This document shows, in pieces, positions 1 through 6,035 of a stretch of DNA of 16,769 nucleotides. Positions within the stretch are counted from its first letter, which is position 1, and the number at the start of each line of letters is the position of its first letter. The DNA lies in assembly GCA_047639615.1 (NCBI GenBank), contig JBLIOL010000090.1:1-16769 (forward strand). Reading direction: 5' to 3'. This stretch comes from CAYWNK01 sp047639615 (lineage in GTDB: Bacteria; Planctomycetota; UBA1135; GCA-002686595). Under the pieces are notes generated by a model. The model saw only the letters and a program-made list of their open reading frames with translations, made no database searches and was not told the origin of the DNA. The position numbers were made by a program, and so were the translations under genes.

Positions 1-1079
1 TGGTCGTGGAAGTGGGCACTCGCTTCCTCCCGCTGCAGGCTTTCTCGGACGCGGAGCTGTTGGATCCCTTCCAACCGCAGACCGACCTGGGCCGGCATGT
101 TTCCCATCCCTACATGGGCTATGCCCCGAAGCCCTCCTGGGCTTCGGGACCGGAGTCGAAGAAGGTCGCCACCCACAACGCGCTTGGCTTTCGGGGGCCC
201 CTGCCCCAGACGCCCAAGCCCGAGGGGCTGCTGCGCATCGTTTGCCTGGGGGGCTCATCCACCTACGGGACCGGGCCCAGCTCGGACAAGGCCACCTGGC
301 CCGCCCAGCTCGAGGTTCACCTGAACAAGGACCTGAAGGCCGCCGGGGACAAGCGCCGGGTCGAGGTCATCAACGGCGGCTCGCCGGGCTGGACCACCTT
401 CGAGTCCCTGGCCAACTACGCCTTTCGCATGGTGGACCTGGAGCCCGACCTAGTGCTCGTCTATCACGCCACCAACGACGCTGGGATGGCGGTCTACCAA
501 GGCCCGGTGCGCGGGGACAACACCCACGCCCGCAAGGCCTGGGAAGTGCGCGGGCTCTCCCCGGTGGAGAAGAGCCTGGAGCACAGCCAGCTGTTCCTCC
601 TCTGGCGACGCTACGTCCAAGGTGTCAGTGGCGATCAGCGCAGTCTCGGGGCCTACACTCTGATCGACCGCGAGGCTAGTTTGTGGCCGAGCATGGAGCG
701 CCTCGAGGACCCAGGTGGATTCGCGAACTTTGAACGCAACCTGCGCTCGATTGCGGGCTTGGTCCGCACCCACGGCGCCAAGCCAGTCTTCGTGACTCAG
801 GCCCATCTGCCCGCAGACGACAGCGACGCCTGGGTCCACGGCCGGGCCCGGGTTGCCGCCCTCGAGCGCAACCTGGAGATTCAGGCTCGCTTGGCCGTCG
901 AGCTGGACGTACCCCTGATCGACGCACGCACGCGCTTCGACCAAGAACTCGCCGCAAAGGCCGCTAAGAACACGCCCCAGAATCTACTCCTGGGTACTGT
1001 CCACCTGCGAGACCAGGGAGCACGTCTCATGGGTCGCTTCCTGGCCAAAGAGATCCAGCGCCAGGGGCTCCTGCCCTGA
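1..1079 (+). CDS. SGNH/GDSL-family hydrolase, 5' end outside window
   Basis: Probable SGNH-fold esterase/lipase-like hydrolase. Numbering from the GTG at 6, the GGSS motif at residues 82-85 stands where the GDS(L) nucleophile block belongs (likely Ser84). GGSPGW at 124-129 fits the Gly block, the ATND box at 155-158 fits the G-x-N-D block, and His333 in GTVHLRDQGA fits the C-terminal catalytic His block. The usual Asp three residues before that His is not obvious (Gly330). The frame stays open upstream of the GTG to the window edge (GTC at 3-5). The first visible residues, V-V-E-V-G-T-R-F, look like the end of an N-terminal membrane helix, so the true start is probably upstream and the protein membrane-anchored. 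Substrate unknown; related family members act on acyl or acetyl esters of lipids or polysaccharides. No clear terminator follows before the insertion sequence at 1155. The family call is firm, the substrate is not. Confidence 0.8.
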   Translation, partial: VVEVGTRFLPLQAFSDAELLDPFQPQTDLGRHVSHPYMGYAPKPSWASGPESKKVATHNALGFRGPLPQTPKPEGLLRIVCLGGSSTYGTGPSSDKATWPAQLEVHLNKDLKAAGDKRRVEVINGGSPGWTTFESLANYAFRMVDLEPDLVLVYHATNDAGMAVYQGPVRGDNTHARKAWEVRGLSPVEKSLEHSQLFLLWRRYVQGVSGDQRSLGAYTLIDREASLWPSMERLEDPGGFANFERNLRSIAGLVRTHGAKPVFVTQAHLPADDSDAWVHGRARVAALERNLEIQARLAVELDVPLIDARTRFDQELAAKAAKNTPQNLLLGTVHLRDQGARLMGRFLAKEIQRQGLLP

Positions 1080-1145
1080 GGGCCGCCTCTACCACGAGAC
1101 TCATCTGAATAAAGCGGCTTCGAAGAGGTGCGTACGAGGTGAGTG

Positions 1146-1154
1146 GATCGAATA
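1146..1154. repeat. Left 9-bp target-site duplication of the IS
   Basis: GATCGAATA directly abuts the left inverted repeat of the insertion sequence and is repeated exactly at 2388-2396. A perfect 9-bp duplication points to transposition, and this length is typical of the IS1 family. Confidence 0.92.
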
Positions 1155-1169
1155 GATACTGACTGGGTT
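1155..1169 (+). repeat. Left terminal inverted repeat of the IS
   Basis: GATACTGACTGGGTT is the exact reverse complement of 2373-2387. Related ends occur on the neighbouring 199-bp element at 2402-2600. Confidence 0.93.
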
Positions 1170-1280
1170 TGGTGCAGCTTCTCCTACCCAGAACTTGCCT
1201 AAGCGCAGTAACCGCAGGCGCTTTGATCCGGTCTAGGACGTGCGTTCCCTCCTCAGCCTCTGAGGGACGCCCCATGACCT

Positions 1281-2339
1281 ATGTTCAAACCGCCCAGGTG
1301 CCCCAATTCCGCCTGCCCTAATTCCCGCGCTCCAGGCCCCAAGTTCTTCACCAGGCAGGGCACCTACAAGCCCAAGTGCCGTAGCAAGCCCGTCCCTCGC
1401 TTTCGTTGCAAGACTTGCCGGAAGTGGTTCTCCAGGCAGACCTTCCGGATGGACTATCGCGACCACCGGCCTAGCCTCAACGCACCTCTCTTCAAGTACG
1501 TCACTTCAGGAGTTGGCATTCGCCAAACGTCACGGAACCTCAATCTCACCTTGCGTTGCACGGAGCTCAAGTTTCACAAGATCGCGCGGCACCTGAGGCG
1601 CCTCCACCTCAATCTGACCGGTCCGCTACCGAAGGAATCCCAGCTGGTCTTCGACGAACTCGAGACGTACGAGACGAGGCGCAATACAAGACCCCTAAGC
1701 GTGCCGATTCTGATTGAGCGCGAGCAACGTTTCATTATCTGGGCAGAGTCGGCACCCATCCGGCCCAGGGGCAAGATGAGCAAGCACCGTAAACGCGCCG
1801 TGGAGCTAGAAAACGCGTTTTTAGGCCCGCGGAAGGACATTTCGAGGCGCAGTGTCAAGCGAACCCTGAAGCGCGGTGCAGACCTCGTTGCGCACCACCA
1901 TGAAGTGGTCTTCTTGTCAGACGAAAAGTCTACGTACCCGGGGCTGGCGAAGGAGGCCTTCGGACCTGATCGACTCGTGCACTTGAAGACCAATAGCAAG
2001 GTGGCACGAGTGACCTTTAACTCGCTCTTTCCGATCAATCACGAGGAGGCGATCATGCGCGACTTGCTCGGCCGTTTGCGCCGGGATTCCTGGCTGGTGA
2101 GCAAGAAGCGCAGGTACTTAGATCTTGGTCTGCAGATGCATATTGCCTTCCGAAATTACGTGAAGAAGCGCTTCAATCGTGACCGGGAGTCGCCGGCCCA
2201 GCGACTGGGTTTAGTCAAGAGGAGGCTGAGCTTCGGTGAGGCCCTTTCCTGGCGGCAGGATTGGGGCAAGTACAGCATCCATCCGCTCTCCAAGAAAGGG
2301 ACTGCGGCCTGCAGTGGAGGGCTTCGGCGGGCGGCCTGA
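1281..2339 (+). CDS. IS1-like transposase, single-ORF, zinc ribbon plus DDE-type core
   Basis: The enzyme would cut and join the ends of the surrounding insertion sequence. Residues 1-55 hold a zinc-ribbon-like region (C7, C12, C43, C46; RFRCKTCRKWFS at 40-51), as in InsA-type DNA-binding domains. A helix-turn-helix-like stretch follows around 74-105 (GVGIRQTSRNL). The catalytic core shows VFDELET (Asp125), a second acid in FLSDEKS (Asp214), and the block FPINHEEAIMRDLLGRLRR (250-268) with Trp-x-x-Ser-Lys after it. That order resembles InsB-like DDE transposases. In classical IS1 the two parts are separate frames joined by frameshifting; here they form one 352-residue frame. ATG 1281 is the first usable start because an in-frame TGA lies at 1275-1277; the ribosome-binding site is weak. 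Which acid completes the triad is not certain. The gene looks intact. Confidence 0.85.
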   Translation: MFKPPRCPNSACPNSRAPGPKFFTRQGTYKPKCRSKPVPRFRCKTCRKWFSRQTFRMDYRDHRPSLNAPLFKYVTSGVGIRQTSRNLNLTLRCTELKFHKIARHLRRLHLNLTGPLPKESQLVFDELETYETRRNTRPLSVPILIEREQRFIIWAESAPIRPRGKMSKHRKRAVELENAFLGPRKDISRRSVKRTLKRGADLVAHHHEVVFLSDEKSTYPGLAKEAFGPDRLVHLKTNSKVARVTFNSLFPINHEEAIMRDLLGRLRRDSWLVSKKRRYLDLGLQMHIAFRNYVKKRFNRDRESPAQRLGLVKRRLSFGEALSWRQDWGKYSIHPLSKKGTAACSGGLRRAA

Positions 2340-2372
2340 GGGGGGACGTCGGTCAGGGCGAAAACCGCAGGC

Positions 2373-2387
2373 AACCCAGTCAGTATC
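2373..2387 (-). repeat. Right terminal inverted repeat of the IS
   Basis: AACCCAGTCAGTATC is an exact reverse complement of the left end at 1155-1169, 15 of 15 bases. Confidence 0.93.
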
Positions 2388-2396
2388 GATCGAATA
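2388..2396. repeat. Right 9-bp target-site duplication of the IS
   Basis: GATCGAATA, identical to 1146-1154, immediately follows the right inverted repeat. Confidence 0.92.
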
Positions 2397-2401
2397 CGAG
2401 G

Positions 2402-2600
2402 GGTACTGACTAGGTTGAGTGTGGTCCCCGGATGCGGGGCGGTGCCGAATTGGGCGTTTGGTTGGCGCGAGGGGCTGGTTGAAGGCACTGGCTCATGGTC
2501 GATGGGCCTTCGCCCTTACCCGGCCACCCGGAAGCGGTACGCACGCTAGCGGCAGCCCCGATTGCCCAGGATCACGACCACACTCAACCTGGTCAGTATC
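2402..2600. mobile_element. MITE-like 199-bp element with 25-bp terminal inverted repeats
   Basis: The ends 2402-2426 and 2576-2600 are inverted repeats matching at 23 of 25 positions; both contain the shared core GGTTGAGTGTGGTC. Their outer part (TACTGAC followed by T/C and a GGTT) is clearly related to the 15-bp repeats of the IS that ends 14 bp away. The interior of about 150 bp encodes nothing I recognise, so this looks like a non-autonomous derivative mobilised by an IS1-like transposase. I could not find a target duplication: the 9 bases before 2402 (AATACGAGG) and after 2600 (AACCAGCTT) differ. It could also be the fused remains of two IS ends. Confidence 0.7.
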
Positions 2601-2819
2601 AACCAGCTTGGATGAGGTATCCCCGTGCAGAACCCGGCCAGAGCATCTGCGGGGGGGCTTTCGTGGCTGGATCGACTTAGTTGCTCCCGTTTGGAGACGA
2701 ATGCGGAGTCGCGGGGTCCATTGCAACACCCAAAATTCAGGACTCCGTTACTCTATGGTTGGAGTGCATCCCCCCTCAGCAAGGTGCACCCCCCGCAGGC
2801 CAAATCCTGTTCCTCACTC
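2601..2819. other. Non-coding stretch upstream of the DUF1800 gene
   Basis: No gene or clear structure is visible. The frame of the DUF1800 protein is open back to a GTG at 2625, but that extension shows no conserved sequence. The promoter of the DUF1800-DUF1501 unit should lie here or in the adjoining mobile element; I could not pick a convincing -35/-10 pair. Confidence 0.45.
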
Positions 2820-4448
2820 ATGACTCACTCCGCCCCTGACCCCCACACGACCCCGTCCGTAGACCTCGGGGACAAGTCGCTCGCTATCACTGCCGTCAGC
2901 CAGCAGCCAGGGGTCTCAGGCAAGGACTCCAGCGGCGCATACGGTCAATCCTCAAGACGAGCTCTGCTCGGTCTTGGCGGGGCGGCCGCCGTCCTGGCGA
3001 GCGCTCCTGAGGCCCGCGCCCAAGCGGCCCAGATTCCCCTCGCCGGCGGAGCCAACACCCAGTACAGGGAAGATCTAGGTGCCCTGATTTCCAGAGGCAC
3101 CTACGGCTACAAGGTCGGGGATCTCCAACTTGCCCGCCAGCTCGGTTTCTCCGGCTGGCTCGATGACCAGCTGAACCCCGTCGGCATCGATGACTCGGCT
3201 CTGGATGCGCGCCTCGCCCAGTTCCCGACCCTCACGATGACGGGCAAGCAGATCTACGACACCTACTCGGGCACCATCAGCCTGCAGCAGGTTCCGCGCC
3301 GCGAGCTGCGCGAGGCCACGCTCCTGCGCCGAACATTCAGTAAGCGTCAACTCCTTGAGCGGGTGGTGGAGTTCTGGACCGACCACTTCAACATTCAAAT
3401 CAATGAACTCAAGCGGGACACTGTCTACCTCAAGCCGGTGGAGGATCGCGACGTCATCCGCCCCCTGGCCTTGGGGAACTTCCGGGACCTGCTCTTTGCC
3501 AGCGCCCACAGCGCGGCCATGTGCGCCTACCTGGACAACAAGGACAACAAGGTCGGAGCTCCCCAGGAAAACTACGCCCGTGAGGTGATGGAGCTGCACA
3601 CCATCGGCGTGGCCGGCGGCTACACCGAGGACGACGTTCGCGAATTAGCGCGCTGCTTCACCGGCTGGAACTACTTCGAGCAGAGCAGCCCCGTGTACGG
3701 GGACTTTCGCTTCATTGCCGGAAATCACGACAATGGTTCGAAGCAGGTTTTGGGGATCAACATTCCTGCTGGCGGGGGAGTCCTCGACGCGGAGACCATC
3801 CTGGAATTCCTGGCCAACAGCCCCCAGACCGCCGAGTACGTCAGTGGCAAGCTGACGCGCTATCTGCTGTCCTACGACCCGCCCCAGTTTGTCCTGGATG
3901 CAGTGAAGAACGCCTGGATCGCATCCAGCGGAGACATCAAAACCGTCATCCGCGCGATCCTGAACCCGGCCAACCTGGCCGCTGCCGACGTCTTCACCAA
4001 GCGCAAGCTCAAGCGCCCCTATCACTATGTGGTCTCCGCCCTCCGGGCCATGGATGCCGACTTGGTGGACACCGATCTAGCCATCGACGAGCTGCATATT
4101 CTGGGGCACACGCCCTACGACTGGGGACCGCCCACGGGCTATCCCGACACCCGCGAGGCTTGGGTCGGCGGCATGTGGTCGCGCTGGCGCATGGCCATCG
4201 ACATTCCCGCGGGACTAGCGACTTGGTGCGATGTGACGCCCCAGCTACTGGCCCTAGTCCTGGGAAGCACACCGCGTTCAAAGTGGGCCCTGCGTATCTT
4301 CCGGCGCCTAACTGGGGGCTGGGTTAGCTTGAATGAGGTCCAGAAAGTTCAGGACTACATCAACGCCAACCCGCAGATGCCCACGAGCGAACTTGCTGCC
4401 GAGGCCTATGGCCTGGCCCTCCTGTCCCCGATCTTCCAAACCTACTAA
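2820..4448 (+). CDS. DUF1800 domain-containing exported protein
   Basis: A member of the DUF1800 family, whose biochemical role is not established. Counted from ATG 2820 the protein has 542 residues. A twin-arginine-type leader (SSRRALLGLGGAAAVLA, Arg46-Arg47, cleavage probably near the AQA around 68-70) suggests Tat export in folded form. Family hallmarks follow in order: TLLRRTFSKRQLLERVVEFW at 167-186, TDHFN at 187-191, NYAREVMELHTIG at 251-263, and YTEDDVRELARCFTGW at 268-283. The frame extends upstream to 2625, but ATG 2820 leaves a leader of sensible composition, although its 45-residue n-region is long. No good ribosome-binding site is seen. The DUF1501 gene follows after 16 bp, so the two are almost certainly co-transcribed; this pairing is widespread in Planctomycetota and Proteobacteria. 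Confidence 0.92.
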   Translation: MTHSAPDPHTTPSVDLGDKSLAITAVSQQPGVSGKDSSGAYGQSSRRALLGLGGAAAVLASAPEARAQAAQIPLAGGANTQYREDLGALISRGTYGYKVGDLQLARQLGFSGWLDDQLNPVGIDDSALDARLAQFPTLTMTGKQIYDTYSGTISLQQVPRRELREATLLRRTFSKRQLLERVVEFWTDHFNIQINELKRDTVYLKPVEDRDVIRPLALGNFRDLLFASAHSAAMCAYLDNKDNKVGAPQENYAREVMELHTIGVAGGYTEDDVRELARCFTGWNYFEQSSPVYGDFRFIAGNHDNGSKQVLGINIPAGGGVLDAETILEFLANSPQTAEYVSGKLTRYLLSYDPPQFVLDAVKNAWIASSGDIKTVIRAILNPANLAAADVFTKRKLKRPYHYVVSALRAMDADLVDTDLAIDELHILGHTPYDWGPPTGYPDTREAWVGGMWSRWRMAIDIPAGLATWCDVTPQLLALVLGSTPRSKWALRIFRRLTGGWVSLNEVQKVQDYINANPQMPTSELAAEAYGLALLSPIFQTY

Positions 4449-4464
4449 GCCGGGGAACCAAGCC

Positions 4465-5766
4465 ATGACCCATTCGAACTCACAACAAGGTCACGCAGGA
4501 TCCTGCGACGAATACCAGCGCCTTGACCGGCGCCAGCTCCTCCGGCGAGCCGGGGCCTTCGGAGCCGCCGCCAGCGCTTCCACCCTCTGGGCACCGCGCC
4601 TCTCGCAGGCCCGGGCCGGGGGAACCGCTACCTCCGAGACTCTGATCTACGTCTTCCTGCGGGGCGGGATGGACGCCTTGACCCTAGTAGCGCCCTACGG
4701 GGACGCTGACCTCTACAACTTCCGGCCGACCCTGGCGGTGCAGCCGCCCGGCCAGACCAATGGCGCCATCGACCTGGATGGATTCTTCGGCCTAGCTCCG
4801 GCGGCCGCGCCGCTCCTGGCACCCTATCAAGCTGGAGACCTGGCGGTAATTCACGCGCTGGGCAACAGCTCCCCGGGCGTGACCCGTTCGCACTTCGAAG
4901 CCATGCGGCTCACCGAGAGCGCCTCCCAAAACCTGCCGGCGCCGGATCTTTCTAGCGGCTGGCTCGGGAGGCACCTCAGCGAGATCACCCCGGTGGTCAA
5001 CGGCGGCGTGCGCGGCATCGCCTTGATGCAGAACCTGCCTCTGACCCTGGCGGGCGGACCCAAGACCCTGCCGATTCCGGACCCGTCGGTGGTGGCCTTC
5101 CCGGGCAACCCCGCCACGGCTACCGGCCGCCAGGGGTCCATTGTGGACCTGTACTCCCTGCACGGCCCCATGCTCCAGGCCTCCGCCTCGGACACCCTGG
5201 GCTTCATGGATTTCTTCACCCAGGTGGGCTTCTCGGGCTACACCCCGGCCAACGGAGCTAGCTACCCCGCCAGCCCCTTTGGTCAGGCCATGCTGCACGC
5301 AGCGGCCATGATCAAGGCGGACCTTGGGGTCGAGGTGATCGAGATCGACAAAGATGGCTGGGACACCCATTCCAGCCAGCTTCCCTTCAGCGGCAACATG
5401 GCCTTCCTCATGGACGACCTAGCCCGGGGCCTTGAGGCCCTTTGGAAGGACCTCTCAGCGCAGCTCGGGCGCGTCACGGTTGTGGTCCAGAGCGAGTTTG
5501 GACGCCGCGTGGACGAGAACGGTTCCGGCGGACACGACCACGGACACGGTGGCGCCATGCTGGTCATGGGCGGCAACGTGAACGGCGGTCAGGTGCTCGG
5601 CACCTGGCCTGGCCTGGCCCTCGCAAACCAGGACGACATGGCACTCGCGGTGACCACGGACTACCGAGACGTCATCGCCGAGATCCTGTCGGACCGCATG
5701 GGCAACACGACTTTGAGTTCGGTGTTCCCCAACTACACGCCCAACTTCCTGGGTGTGACAAACTAG
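4465..5766 (+). CDS. DUF1501 domain-containing exported protein
   Basis: A DUF1501 family member of 433 residues, the usual partner of DUF1800. The family is thought to share the alkaline-phosphatase/sulfatase-like fold, but no reaction has been assigned. The leader contains LDRRQLLRRAGAFGAAASAS (20-39), a twin-arginine signal, with cleavage likely near the Ala-Arg-Ala around 49-51. Hallmarks: FLRGGMDALTLVAPYGD (64-80), TRSHFEAM (140-147), GWLGRHL (165-171), a possible metal site DGWDTHS (297-303), QSEFGRRVDENGSGGHDHGH (342-361) and AMLVMGG (364-370). The Asp and His residues in those last blocks are where metal ligands would be expected. ATG 4465 starts 16 bp after the DUF1800 stop. The frame is open back to 4333, but that stretch overlaps DUF1800 coding sequence and looks like a shadow. 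A hairpin terminator follows at 5805. Confidence 0.93.
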   Translation: MTHSNSQQGHAGSCDEYQRLDRRQLLRRAGAFGAAASASTLWAPRLSQARAGGTATSETLIYVFLRGGMDALTLVAPYGDADLYNFRPTLAVQPPGQTNGAIDLDGFFGLAPAAAPLLAPYQAGDLAVIHALGNSSPGVTRSHFEAMRLTESASQNLPAPDLSSGWLGRHLSEITPVVNGGVRGIALMQNLPLTLAGGPKTLPIPDPSVVAFPGNPATATGRQGSIVDLYSLHGPMLQASASDTLGFMDFFTQVGFSGYTPANGASYPASPFGQAMLHAAAMIKADLGVEVIEIDKDGWDTHSSQLPFSGNMAFLMDDLARGLEALWKDLSAQLGRVTVVVQSEFGRRVDENGSGGHDHGHGGAMLVMGGNVNGGQVLGTWPGLALANQDDMALAVTTDYRDVIAEILSDRMGNTTLSSVFPNYTPNFLGVTN

Positions 5767-5804
5767 ATCTCAGGCGGCCCCGAACGCCTGTCTTCGATGT
5801 CTTC

Positions 5805-5832
5805 CAGCGAGCCGCCTGCGGGTGGCTCGCTG
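5805..5832 (+). terminator. Hairpin terminator after DUF1501
   Basis: CAGCGAGCC (5805-5813) pairs perfectly with GGCTCGCTG (5824-5832). Three further pairs, one of them G-T, close on a TGCG tetraloop at 5817-5820, giving a 12-bp stem. TATTTCT follows directly. It lies 39 bp after the DUF1501 stop and fits a Rho-independent terminator, although the T-run is short. Confidence 0.7.
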
Positions 5833-5872
5833 TATTTCTAGCCAGCTTGCCTTCGGCCAGAAGGCGCACCTG

Positions 5873-6035
5873 CGGCCCAGCCTGGTGCTGTTCAACGCCG
5901 ACGATCAGGGCTATGGAAAGCTAGGCTGCTTTGGCCTGGAGCAGGTCGACACCCACACGCATTCGGGGCAACGAGCGCCGGGCGCTCTTGAATCAGGAGC
6001 TGCCCCTGGCGGAGATGCTGAAGAGCGCGGGCTAA
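5873..6035 (+). pseudogene. Sulfatase N-terminal relic, frameshifted and deleted
   Basis: In one frame 5873-5962 reads RPSLVLFNADDQGYGKLGCF and continues GLEQVDTHTH. That is the N-terminal block of type I sulfatases (consensus RPNI-LI-ADDQGYGDLGC-G), including the metal-binding Asp-Asp pair. In another frame 5970-6035 reads ALLNQELPLAEMLKSAG and then TAA, matching the later sulfatase block that normally leads into AGY-T---GKWHLG. The segment between these blocks, which carries the C/S-x-P-S-R formylglycine site, is missing, so the piece cannot encode an active enzyme. There is no start codon context, and the 3' end abuts the stop of the minus-strand FG-GAP gene. Sulfatases are very abundant in marine planctomycetes, so a decayed copy fits the context. 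The assignment rests on motif recognition only. Confidence 0.7.

Larger units (their letters stand above)
1155..2387 (+). mobile_element. Complete IS1-like insertion sequence, 1233 bp
   Basis: Both ends carry the same perfect 15-bp inverted repeat: GATACTGACTGGGTT at 1155-1169 and its reverse complement at 2373-2387. The element is flanked by an exact 9-bp direct repeat, GATCGAATA. It holds one transposase gene at 1281-2339 that fills most of its length. Intact ends, duplication and reading frame suggest a recent, possibly still active insertion. It sits between the SGNH hydrolase gene and the DUF1800 gene, and breaks no recognisable gene. By eye it looks less GC-rich than its neighbours, which would suit lateral transfer, but this was not computed. 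Assignment to the IS1 group rests on the duplication length and the transposase architecture; an IS1595-type element usually gives 8 bp. Confidence 0.92.

Noticed and set aside
2393..2609. Target-site duplication around the 199-bp element.
   Set aside because: The 9 bases on each side (AATACGAGG and AACCAGCTT) do not match, and shorter words adjoining both ends do not match either.
2721..2756. Promoter-like TTGCAA followed by TTACTC or TCTATG upstream of the DUF1800 gene.
   Set aside because: Spacing is outside the usual 16-18 bp and the -10 match is poor.
2625..2819. Longer start for the DUF1800 protein.
   Set aside because: The 65 extra residues show no conserved sequence and would bury the twin-arginine leader far inside the protein.
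2419..2823. Open frame of 134 codons through the MITE-like element into the DUF1800 upstream region.
   Set aside because: Composition is unlike a protein, there is no recognisable motif, and it crosses the mobile-element boundary.
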